Under the pieces are notes generated by a model that saw only the letters and a list, made by a program, of their open reading frames with translations, was not told the origin of the DNA and did not search any database. A DNA stretch of 19,374 bases from Actinoallomurus sp045806665 (lineage in GTDB: Bacteria > Actinomycetota > Actinomycetes > Streptosporangiales > Streptosporangiaceae): NCBI GenBank assembly GCA_045806665.1, contig JBJMIW010000261.1, positions 1-19,374 on the forward strand, given 5' to 3'. How positions within the stretch are numbered: the stretch's first letter is position 1; each line of letters opens with the position of its first letter. The position numbers were made by a program, and so were the translations under genes. Below are positions 8,466 to 14,938 of this stretch, in pieces.

Positions 8466-8993
8466 CCGCAGCCCGACCCGGTCGGGGACGACCTTCGGCA
8501 GGCCGCGCAGCCACCCGGGAAGGTCGGCGGGCCACCACCGGCCGGCGGCCAGATGCGCGAGGGCGTCGCTGACCGCGGCGACGGACGCCTCCGCCGGGAC
8601 CACCCAGCTCGGCGCCGTCCCCGCGAGCACGCCCAGCCACCAGTGCCGCCGCGTGGGCGTCATCCCCTCGGGGTCGAGGACGACGTAGTAGTCCGGCAAC
8701 AGCAGCCGCTCGGCGGCCAGCCCGCCCAGCGCCGACTCGATGGCCACCTCCAGGCCGCCATGCGGAGCGGCCTGGTCGAAGAAGTCAACCCACGCGTCAC
8801 GGACGCCGGCGAGCGGATCGGCGTTGTGCACGACGTAGGTCGTGCCGGCACCGGCGATCGCCCTGGTCAGCTCGGCGGGCGTACGGTCGCCCGCGACCAG
8901 TGCGCGCACGTTGTGCAGGGCCGCGAGCCCCGGCACGACCGTGTCCGCGCCGTCCCCCGCGACCACCACCACAGTACTGTTCGTCCGCCGCAT
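8409..8993 (-). CDS. unrecognised 194-aa protein
   Basis: I do not recognise this family. From the ATG at 8993 the product starts MRRTNSTVVVVAGDG, a beta-strand followed by a Gly/Asp turn, and alternates predicted strands and helices as in a small alpha/beta fold. Notable stretches are TTYVVHNADPL, LLLPDYYVVLDPEG and two Trp-rich segments (RRHWWLGVL, GRWWPADLPGWL). It has no signal peptide, membrane span or Cys. The frame runs further upstream to 9143, but the extra residues are Arg/Pro-rich and cross a repeat array, so I chose the ATG. That ATG lies seven bases after a TAGAAT box and has no ribosome site, as in leaderless genes. The 3' end overlaps the rhomboid-like gene by 57 bases, tail to tail. 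Confidence 0.7.
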   Translation of the reverse strand: MRRTNSTVVVVAGDGADTVVPGLAALHNVRALVAGDRTPAELTRAIAGAGTTYVVHNADPLAGVRDAWVDFFDQAAPHGGLEVAIESALGGLAAERLLLPDYYVVLDPEGMTPTRRHWWLGVLAGTAPSWVVPAEASVAAVSDALAHLAAGRWWPADLPGWLRGLPKVVPDRVGLRSLQAGAQVARGSHSAQQQ

Positions 8994-9000
8994 ACGCCGG

Positions 9001-9006
9001 ATTCTA
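9001..9006 (-). promoter_or_regulatory. -10 box for a leaderless transcript
   Basis: On the minus strand TAGAAT ends seven bases before the ATG at 8993, so transcription would begin at or next to the A of the start codon. No Shine-Dalgarno sequence precedes this ATG. Leaderless mRNAs are common in actinobacteria. No good -35 box is seen. Confidence 0.45.
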
Positions 9007-9080
9007 AGTCGGCCGAAACAAGGCGCCGGTGGTGCCTCCGAGCACACGGCCGCGAGCGACCGGTTCGCTCCCCTCGACTC

Positions 9081-9160
9081 TGCCGCCGTTGATGGCAGGG
9101 TGCCGTCGGCAGGGACACCTTGCCGTCGGCAGGGACCGGTCATTGTCTGGCTTGCGGCCT
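9081..9160. repeat. intergenic repeat module, copy A
   Basis: Three 20-base units start with TGCCG at 9081, 9101 and 9121. The last two share TGCCGTCGGCAGGGAC exactly (9101-9116 and 9121-9136). The array is followed by GGTCATTGTCTGGCTTGCGG. A second copy of this arrangement, in the same orientation with the same 20-base phase, begins at 11074. Positions 9101-9128 and 11074-11101 agree at 24 of 28 bases. The module fills the spacer between the divergent genes at 8993 (-) and 9200 (+). Confidence 0.7.
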
Positions 9161-9199
9161 ATTGCGACGTCAAGAACGACGGCGAAGTCAGCTCGGGCG

Positions 9200-10261
9200 G
9201 TGAGCCTTCCCCGCGTTATCCACAATCCGGTGGCTCGGGCCGCACGGCCGTCGTGGACGGGCGATGCTGCGGAGGTGCGAGCGGAACTCGCGGCGCTGGC
9301 CGCGGCACAGGGTGGGGTGTTCACCCGGCGGCAGGCGCTGGCCACCGGGTATGGAACGCGGGCGATCCGTGATCGGCTGGCGGCGGGCATCTGGCTCGCC
9401 CGCCGACGCGGCGTCTATGTGACCAGAGTCCTCTGGGAGGCCGCCGACGTCGTCGGCCGGCACGCGATCGACGTGGCGGCCGCGATCCTGTCGTTCCGGC
9501 GGAAGGATGCCGCCGGAAGCCACGGGTCCGCGGCCAGGATCTACGGGATCGAGACGTTGAGACCGCCGCTCGACGCGGTCACTTTGACCCGACCGAGGCA
9601 GGCGCCCGGCCGTGGGCAGCCCAGAGGGATACGCGTTGAACGTGCTGCTCTGCCACCCGATCATGTCCGGCTGGAGCGAGGGATGGCACTGACGACACCG
9701 GCCCGTACGGTGGTGGATCTCGCACGTACGCTGCCGTTCCGCGAGGGGGTCGTGGTCGCGGATTCGGCGCTGTTCCTCCCCCGGGCCGGCCGGGAATCGT
9801 TGATCCGGGTCGCCGAGGACTGCGGGCGGTGGCCGGGGATCGAGCGGGCGAGAGCCGTCATCGACTTCGCCCATCCCCGGGCCCGGAGCCCGTTCGAGTC
9901 CATCACCAGGGTGATGTTCGCCGAACAGGGCCTACCGACACCGGAGGTGGGTGTCCTGGTCGGTGAGGACGACCAGATCTTCACCGAGGTGGACTTCCTC
10001 TGGGCCGAGCATCGCACGATCGCCGAGGCCGACGGCCTGCTGAAGTACACCGACCCGGAGAGGCTGCGGATCGAGAAGCTGAAGCAAGAACGCCTCGAGG
10101 AGATGGGCTTCACCGTCGTACGCCTCACCTGGCGGCAGGTCACCGAACACCCGAAGGAGTGCGGCCCGCATCCGCCGTGCGTTCGCACGCAGCGCGGTAC
10201 GCGTCGACGGCGCGCGGTCCTGAGCGGCCGGAGGCAGGGTGTCAGATCTCGGCGACGGTGA
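9200..10261 (+). CDS. AbiEi/DUF559-type protein, frameshifted 3' end
   Basis: This resembles actinobacterial proteins annotated as 'type IV toxin-antitoxin AbiEi antitoxin domain' or DUF559. An N-terminal winged-helix region (LAAAQGGVFTRRQALATGY, then RGVYV) is followed by a linker and a C-terminal Vsr-like nuclease fold (EVDFLWAEHRTIAEADG, then EEMGFTVVRLTWRQV). No AbiEii toxin is adjacent, so a toxin-antitoxin role is not supported here. The start is uncertain: GTG at 9200, 9230 or 9275, the last giving the usual short N-terminus. After WRQVTEHPKE (about 10159) this frame becomes Arg-rich junk that overlaps the methyltransferase gene. From 10161 another frame gives AARIRRAFARSAV and stops at 10223, as family members usually end. 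One inserted base or two lost bases near 10160 would explain this. Confidence 0.75.
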   Translation: MSLPRVIHNPVARAARPSWTGDAAEVRAELAALAAAQGGVFTRRQALATGYGTRAIRDRLAAGIWLARRRGVYVTRVLWEAADVVGRHAIDVAAAILSFRRKDAAGSHGSAARIYGIETLRPPLDAVTLTRPRQAPGRGQPRGIRVERAALPPDHVRLERGMALTTPARTVVDLARTLPFREGVVVADSALFLPRAGRESLIRVAEDCGRWPGIERARAVIDFAHPRARSPFESITRVMFAEQGLPTPEVGVLVGEDDQIFTEVDFLWAEHRTIAEADGLLKYTDPERLRIEKLKQERLEEMGFTVVRLTWRQVTEHPKECGPHPPCVRTQRGTRRRRAVLSGRRQGVRSRRR

Positions 10262-10979
10262 TCATTCGTCGGCTGTCCGGAGTAAGCGGCTCGCCGTCCT
10301 CGCCGTGGCCGGTCACGTTCGTGAACCCGGCGGCGAGGAGCCAGTCGCGTAGCTCGGTGAAGGTGAACATCCGCACGAAGAACGGGATCCGTCGGACCCG
10401 CCCCTGCCGGACGACCGTGCGTTCGGTCAGGACGCGACCGGTCGACGGCTCGATGCGGCGCTGGTCGATGACCAGGTCGCCCTCCCGCTCGATGACGGAC
10501 GCGGGCTGGAAGCCGCGGATGATCCAGTCACGGTTGTTGAGCTCGATACCGAACCTGCCGCCCGGCGACAAGACCCGCGCCACCTCGGACAGCACGCGGC
10601 GGTTGCCCTCGTCGTCGAAGTAGCCGAACGCGGTGAACCAGTTGACCACCCGGTCGAACCGCCGATCCCACGGCAGCGACCGCATGTCGCCCTCGACGTA
10701 GTCGACCAGCACCCCGCGGGCGGCGGCGTCGCGCCGGGCCTGGTCCAGGAAGGTCGGCGTGGCGTCCAGGCCCGTCACCCGGCAACCGCGCTCGGCCAGC
10801 CGGCCCGCGATCCGGCCGTGGCCGCACGCGAGGTCGAGCACCTCCATGCCCGGCTCGAGATCGAGCAGCCGCCAGATCAGGTCGGTCTCGGCGTCCGCCC
10901 GTTCCTCGAGCGCTTCGGCGAAGAAGTGCAGATAGTCGTCGTCGAACAACCCATCGGCGTCGAAGGCCTGCTCGGTCAT
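10242..10979 (-). CDS. class I SAM-dependent methyltransferase
   Basis: A 245-residue Rossmann-fold methyltransferase. SAM-binding motif I is VLDLACGHGRIAGRL (47-61). The acidic residue after strand 2 is Asp72 (GLDAT), motif II is EGDMRSLPW (96-104), and the post-motif segment VARVLSPGGRFGIELNN is typical of small-molecule (UbiE/Methyltransf_25-like) enzymes. The substrate cannot be told. It starts at ATG 10979 with a strong GGGAGGAGG site just upstream. The 3' end overlaps the damaged tail of the AbiEi-like gene by 20 bases; without that gene's frameshift they would be 18 bases apart. It lies 251 bases downstream of the alkyltransferase-like gene, beyond repeat copy B, and probably has its own promoter. 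Confidence 0.88.
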   Translation of the reverse strand: MTEQAFDADGLFDDDYLHFFAEALEERADAETDLIWRLLDLEPGMEVLDLACGHGRIAGRLAERGCRVTGLDATPTFLDQARRDAAARGVLVDYVEGDMRSLPWDRRFDRVVNWFTAFGYFDDEGNRRVLSEVARVLSPGGRFGIELNNRDWIIRGFQPASVIEREGDLVIDQRRIEPSTGRVLTERTVVRQGRVRRIPFFVRMFTFTELRDWLLAAGFTNVTGHGEDGEPLTPDSRRMITVAEI

Positions 10980-11073
10980 CCCGCCTCCTCCCGATCCAGA
11001 CTCAAGATCTAGCGCACGGGCGCCATGGTGTCACCAGGTTTTGCCGGCCAGCGCGAAGGCGGGCCCGGCACCC

Positions 11074-11220
11074 TGCCGTCGGTGTGGACACCTTGCCGTC
11101 ATCAGTGACGGCACGACGCCCGCGATGCCCGGCTTGCGACGGCAACACCGGCGGCACTGTCGCGCTCGACTCGACGACGGTCATGTCCGGCTTATGGCGG
11201 CAACACGGGCGACAGTGTCC
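11074..11220. repeat. intergenic repeat module, copy B
   Basis: TGCCGTC occurs at 11074 and 11094 with the same 20-base phase as copy A. The second forms a perfect hairpin: TGCCGTCA (11094-11101), loop TCAG, TGACGGCA (11106-11113). Then come two imperfect direct repeats 58 bases apart, 11124-11161 (GATGCCCGGCTTGCGACGGC...) and 11182-11220 (CATGTCCGGCTTATGGCGGC...), both continuing AACAC and ending in a CTGTC/GTGTC element. Next to it, CCCCGGCCGGGG (11219-11230), a 12-base palindrome, touches the stop codon of the alkyltransferase-like gene and may help end that transcript. No credible reading frame covers this spacer. Confidence 0.65.
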
Positions 11221-11230
11221 CCGGCCGGGG

Positions 11231-11545
11231 TCAGCTTGCCTCGGCGGTGTCGCCGTTCCAGCGGGCGAGGCGCATGTCGACGCGGGCGCCGCGGAGCGGG
11301 GTCCCCTCGGCGCGGTAGTGCCGCAGGGCGCGCTGTTCGTGGCCGGGCGGCGGTGAGCCGTCGGCCCGGATGACGCGCCACCAGGGCACGCCGCCACCCC
11401 ACAGCGCCATGACCCGGCCGACCTGGCGCGGTCCGCCCTCGCCGAGGAGGTCGGCGACGTCGCCGTACGCCATGACCCGGCCCGGCGGGATGCGCTCGAC
11501 GAGATCGAGGACGCGTTCGGCGAACTCGGTGGGGTCACCCCGCAC
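11231..11545 (-). CDS. alkyltransferase-like protein (ATL), MGMT family
   Basis: A 104-residue protein matching the DNA-binding domain of O6-methylguanine methyltransferase, with IPPGRVMAYGDVADLLG, a helix-turn-helix ending RQVGRVMA, and the active-site strip. The acceptor motif PCHRV reads PWWRV (54-58): Trp55 replaces the catalytic Cys and Trp56 the His. It therefore cannot accept an alkyl group and belongs with alkyltransferase-like proteins. In characterised members (S. pombe Atl1, E. coli Atl, both PWHRV) these bind O6-alkylguanine and channel it to nucleotide excision repair. The start is GTG at 11545 with GGAGA eight bases upstream. It overlaps the end of the mycosin-like gene by 11 bases and is the third gene of that run. 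A similar short gene lies near adnAB in M. tuberculosis (Rv3204, from memory). Confidence 0.9.
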   Translation of the reverse strand: MRGDPTEFAERVLDLVERIPPGRVMAYGDVADLLGEGGPRQVGRVMALWGGGVPWWRVIRADGSPPPGHEQRALRHYRAEGTPLRGARVDMRLARWNGDTAEAS

Positions 11546-12737
11546 CGTCGGTCTCCGATCCGCGGCGGACTCGTACGCGCCGGATGTAGAGCACGGTCGT
11601 CGCGAGCGCGCCGGCGAACCCGAAGATCGCGGCCACGCCGATCCAGCCGCCCAGGATCACCAGGCCGGGCGGGTGCCGCTCGACCTGGACCGGGTGCATC
11701 GGTCCGTCGTCGAACCGGCCGCTCTTGCCGCCCGCGGCGAGCCGGTAGCCCTGCAACCGGTCGGCGGCGGCCAGCGCGGCGGCGGCGTTGACCTCGCCGA
11801 AGCCGACCCTCTCGTCGTACCCTGCGGCCGGGCGGCCCCTGGTGCTCGCGGTGATCGCCTGGGCGACCAGCGCGGGCGGCATGCCGTGGTAGCGCGCCCG
11901 GATCAGCGCCACGACGCCCGACACGAGCGCGCCCGCCTGGCTCGTGCCCTCACCGATCCAGTAGTGGTTGCCCGGTCCGGCGCCTACGACGTCGGCGCCG
12001 GGCGCCGCGACCTGGACGCTCGCGTTGCGGTCGGAGAACCTGGCCGCGACGCCCCCGCGCGTCACCGCGGCGACCGCGATCACGCCGGGGAACGCGGCGG
12101 GGTAGGACAGCCGCGTCAGGCCGTCCTTGTCGACCTTCTTCGGGCTCTTGGAGTCGCCGTCGTTGCCGGCCGAGGCCACCACGACCACGCCTTTGGAGAT
12201 GGCGTAGGCGATGGCGGCACGCTCCGCGCGGCCGGCGCTCGGGCCGCCGAGTGACATGTTGATCACGTCGGCGCCGTGATCCGCCGCGTAGCGGACCGCC
12301 TTGGGCAACGCCGAGCGGTACTCCGGCGCGTTGCGGAACGACCGGTAGCCCTTCTCGGCCGGGTCGGCGATCACTCGCAGGGACAGCAGGCGCGCCTCGG
12401 GCGCGACGCCGATCACCCCGTCGCCCGCCCCGTGCCCGTGCCCGGCGATCAGGGAGGCCATCCAGGTGCCGTGGAGCCGGCCGGCGGCCGGCGCGACGGC
12501 CCGGATGAAGTCGGGGCCCGTGGTGACCGTGCCGGCCAGGTCCCGGTGCGTCCCGTCGACGCCGGTGTCGAGGACGGCGACGGTGACGCCGTTGCCCCTG
12601 GTCGTACGCCAGGCCTGCGGAGCGCCCAGAGTGTCGAGCACCCACTGTTCCCGGTTCCGTACGTCGTCGGCCCATCCCGTGGCCGGGAGCAGGCCCACCG
12701 TGAGCGCCACGGCGGCCGCCAGCGCACGCCTCAGCAC
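11535..12737 (-). CDS. mycosin-like S8 serine protease, membrane-anchored
   Basis: A 400-residue subtilase. A signal peptide (about 1-22, LRRALAAAVALTVGLLPATGWA) is followed by the catalytic domain with Asp57 (AVLDTGVDGTHRD), His89 (RLHGTWMASLIAGHG), oxyanion Asn192 (ASAGND) and Ser266 (GEGTSQAGALVSG). A C-terminal membrane span (about 358-384) and an Arg-rich cytosolic tail follow. This is the layout of mycosins (MycP) of type VII secretion, and QWVLDTLGAPQAW is mycosin-like, but no EccB-E or WXG100 genes are in view. I chose GTG 12737 (GGGAG five bases upstream) because it overlaps the previous stop by seven bases and gives an immediate signal peptide. The longer open frame to 13868 reads across the upstream gene and is not coding there. 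It probably acts outside the membrane. Confidence 0.9.
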   Translation of the reverse strand: MLRRALAAAVALTVGLLPATGWADDVRNREQWVLDTLGAPQAWRTTRGNGVTVAVLDTGVDGTHRDLAGTVTTGPDFIRAVAPAAGRLHGTWMASLIAGHGHGAGDGVIGVAPEARLLSLRVIADPAEKGYRSFRNAPEYRSALPKAVRYAADHGADVINMSLGGPSAGRAERAAIAYAISKGVVVVASAGNDGDSKSPKKVDKDGLTRLSYPAAFPGVIAVAAVTRGGVAARFSDRNASVQVAAPGADVVGAGPGNHYWIGEGTSQAGALVSGVVALIRARYHGMPPALVAQAITASTRGRPAAGYDERVGFGEVNAAAALAAADRLQGYRLAAGGKSGRFDDGPMHPVQVERHPPGLVILGGWIGVAAIFGFAGALATTVLYIRRVRVRRGSETDGAG

Positions 12738-13552
12738 TTCCACTCCCGCTTCTCTGCGCAGTCGGGCTGGACGGGGAGCGCCAGGGAGCCGGCGATGTTG
12801 CGGCCGACCTCCGGTGCGAGGAGGAACCAGGGCCCGTGCGGCTTGTGTACGGCCGCGGCGGGCCGGCCGTCGGTCTGCCCTGCCACCGTCAGGACGACGT
12901 ACGGCCCGGCCCGGCCTGCTGTGGCGTACTGCCGCGCGGGGTCGTCGAACCGGGCGGCGAGGGTCTGCGGGAACGCCAGGGCGTGCAGGAACGGACCCGG
13001 CGTGCCGGGGTCGGCAGGGGCCACGGCCTCCCCGGCCAGGCCCGCGGACCGCTCGTCGGGGAGCGCGACGACGCCCACGGTGAGGACGATGCCCTGCATC
13101 TGGTCGACGTAGGTCGCCCGCAGGAGTGCCCGGCACCCGTACTTGGCGAGGATGGCCGCGGGAACGGCGTCGATGCCGGTGGCGCACCCCGTCTCGGGGG
13201 CGATGCCGACCCGGCTGGCATGCTCGATCCCGCCCTGTTCGGAGATGTAGGGAACGGAGGCGGGGAAGATCTTCTCCGCGGGCCAGGTCCGCCAGCGGTT
13301 CCCGACCTCCTCGGTCGCGGCGCGGTAGAGCTCCCACGCGGTCGGCTTGCGGTGGAACTCCCAGTAGACCCGGGCGGTGGAGAGGACGCCGACCACGAGA
13401 TAGCCCACCGTGGTGATCACCGCCACCACCAGCCACAGACGGCGACGGGCGTACCAGGGCACGGGCTCCGGTGGTGGCTCGTCCGGTGCGCGCCATGTCT
13501 CCCATCCGCCGGGCCCGGTCGTCGGCCAGCTCGGATCGGAGGTTCGCGCCAT
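12731..13552 (-). CDS. unrecognised single-span membrane protein
   Basis: I do not recognise this family. The 273-residue product has a Pro-rich cytosolic start (APDEPPPEPVPWYARRR), one membrane span at about 39-60 (LWLVVAVITTVGYLVVGVLS) and a long domain predicted outside, since the Arg cluster precedes the span. The outer domain has four Cys (123, 140, 265, 273), enough for two disulfides, and ends in CAEKREWKC. Its stop overlaps the start of the mycosin-like gene by seven bases, so the two are translated together. The protein may be a partner, inhibitor or substrate of that protease; this is inferred from position only. I chose ATG 13552; a TTG at 13561 would add three residues. There is no ribosome site, and TAACCT (13561-13566, minus strand) lies eight bases upstream, so the mRNA may be leaderless. 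Confidence 0.75.
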   Translation of the reverse strand: MARTSDPSWPTTGPGGWETWRAPDEPPPEPVPWYARRRLWLVVAVITTVGYLVVGVLSTARVYWEFHRKPTAWELYRAATEEVGNRWRTWPAEKIFPASVPYISEQGGIEHASRVGIAPETGCATGIDAVPAAILAKYGCRALLRATYVDQMQGIVLTVGVVALPDERSAGLAGEAVAPADPGTPGPFLHALAFPQTLAARFDDPARQYATAGRAGPYVVLTVAGQTDGRPAAAVHKPHGPWFLLAPEVGRNIAGSLALPVQPDCAEKREWKC

Positions 13553-13593
13553 ATCTGACAAGGTTACTGGTCGATCCCACGTAGCCGGTCAGA

Positions 13594-13607
13594 ACCGAGA
13601 CCTCGGT
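13594..13607. promoter_or_regulatory. 14-base dyad upstream of the mycosin operon
   Basis: ACCGAG-AC-CTCGGT is a perfect inverted repeat (6+2+6) about 42 bases before the ATG at 13552 and 28 bases before the possible -10 box TAACCT. The place suits an operator. It could also be part of the moeZ 3' end. No regulator is known. Confidence 0.3.
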
Positions 13608-13624
13608 GAACCACTGAGACAGAC

Positions 13625-13658
13625 GAGGCTCCGGGGCCGCACCTCGCCCCGGAGCCTC
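13625..13658 (-). terminator. moeZ terminator hairpin
   Basis: GAGGCTCCGGGGC (13625-13637) pairs perfectly with GCCCCGGAGCCTC (13646-13658), a 13-bp stem with an 8-base loop, 16 bases after the moeZ stop. On the minus strand it is followed by GTCTGTCTCAG, which is only mildly T-rich, as in many high-GC terminators. Confidence 0.75.
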
Positions 13659-13674
13659 CGGTCGTTCGGACGGA

Positions 13675-14853
13675 TCAGTAGGTCGGCTTGGACGGCTCGA
13701 TCTGGTTGACCCAGGCGAGCACGCCGCCGCCGAGGTGCGCGGCGTCGGAGAACCCGGCGTCCTTGACGATGGCGAGGCACTCGGCGCTGCGGGCTCCGGA
13801 CTTGCAGTGCAGCACGATCCGCTTGTCCTGGGGCAGCCGCTCCAGGGCCGCACCGGACAGGAACTCACCCTTCGGGATCAGCGTGGCCCCGGGAATGTTC
13901 ACGATCTCGTACTCGTTGGGCTCGCGGACGTCGACCAGGAAGATGTCCCCGGTGTCCAGCAGGTCCTTCAGCTCCGGCGCGGTGATCGTGGAGTCCTTGA
14001 CCGCGTCCGCGGCCTCCTCCGAGATCGCGCCGCAGAACGCCTCGTAGTCGCCGAGGAGCTCGGTGATCGTGGGGTTCTTGCCGCACAGCGGGCACTCGGG
14101 GTCCTTGCGGACCTTGACGCTCCGGTAGGTCATCTCCAGGGCGTCGTAGATCATCAGGCGCCCGACGAGCGGCTCGCCGATCCCGGTGATCAGCTTGATC
14201 GCCTCGTTCACCTGGATGGAGCCGATCGACGCGCAGAGCACGCCCAGCACGCCGCCCTCGGCGCACGACGGGACCATGCCGGGAGGCGGCGGCTCGGGGT
14301 AGAGGCAGCGGTAGCAGGGGCCGTGCTCGGCCCAGAACACCGACGCCTGACCGTCGAAGCGGTAGATCGAGCCCCAGACGTACGGCTTGCCCAGCAGGAC
14401 GGCCGCGTCGTTGACCATGTAGCGGGTGGCGAAGTTGTCGGTGCCGTCGACGATCAGGTCGTAGCCGCTGAAGATGTCCATGACGTTGTCGTTGGACAAC
14501 GCCTCGTTGTGGACGATGACGTCGATCAGCGGGTTGATCTCGCGGACCGAGGCGGCCGCCGACTCGGCCTTGGGCCGGCCGACGTCGGACTGCCCGTGGA
14601 TGATCTGGCGCTGCAGGTTGGACTCGTCGACGATGTCGAAGTCGATGACGCCGAGGGTGCCCACGCCGGCCGCGGCGAGGTAGAGCAGGGCCGGTGAGCC
14701 GAGCCCGCCCGCGCCCACGCACAGCACCTTGGCGTTCTTCAGCCGCTTCTGCCCGGCCATCCCGACGTCCGGAATGATCAGGTGACGCGAATAGCGCCGG
14801 ACCTCGTCGACGGAGAGCTCGCTCGCGGGCTCTACCAGTGGTGGCAACGACAC
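13675..14853 (-). CDS. moeZ: MoeZ, adenylyltransferase/sulfurtransferase
   Basis: A 392-residue two-domain protein. The N-terminal ThiF/MoeB domain has the nucleotide loop CVGAGGLGSP (45-54), ESNLQRQ (77-83), DGTDNFATRY and two zinc-binding pairs (Cys180/Cys183 in CYRC, Cys254/Cys257 in CPLC). The C-terminal rhodanese domain has its active-site loop HCKSGARSAE with Cys350. In actinobacteria MoeZ adenylates the C-terminus of small sulfur-carrier proteins and loads sulfur on them, for molybdopterin, cysteine (CysO) and thioamide-type pathways. The GTG at 14853 has AGGAGA six bases upstream. The gene ends in a strong hairpin, so it is separate from the mycosin run. An 85-base spacer divides it from the hydrolase upstream. 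No carrier-protein gene is in the window. Confidence 0.95.
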   Translation of the reverse strand: MSLPPLVEPASELSVDEVRRYSRHLIIPDVGMAGQKRLKNAKVLCVGAGGLGSPALLYLAAAGVGTLGVIDFDIVDESNLQRQIIHGQSDVGRPKAESAAASVREINPLIDVIVHNEALSNDNVMDIFSGYDLIVDGTDNFATRYMVNDAAVLLGKPYVWGSIYRFDGQASVFWAEHGPCYRCLYPEPPPPGMVPSCAEGGVLGVLCASIGSIQVNEAIKLITGIGEPLVGRLMIYDALEMTYRSVKVRKDPECPLCGKNPTITELLGDYEAFCGAISEEAADAVKDSTITAPELKDLLDTGDIFLVDVREPNEYEIVNIPGATLIPKGEFLSGAALERLPQDKRIVLHCKSGARSAECLAIVKDAGFSDAAHLGGGVLAWVNQIEPSKPTY

Positions 14854-14938
14854 GGTTGTCTCCTGCGCATGCTGGAATTCTGGTGCGGACGCCGTCGTCC
14901 TGGACTCATCACAACTGTGTCATGGACGGCCGCATTCC

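Noticed and set aside
9081..9160. CRISPR-like array in repeat copy A
   Set aside because: The units are 20 bases and adjacent, with no unique spacers and no cas genes.
9200..10979. Toxin-antitoxin or restriction-modification pair made of the AbiEi-like gene and the methyltransferase
   Set aside because: The genes converge, no AbiEii toxin is present, and the methyltransferase looks like a small-molecule type without DNA-methylase motifs such as DPPY.
12738..13868. N-terminal extension of the mycosin-like frame to 777 residues
   Set aside because: The added part reads out of frame through the upstream membrane protein gene and moeZ's 3' end and is Ser/Pro/Arg-rich; the GTG at 12737 gives an immediate signal peptide.
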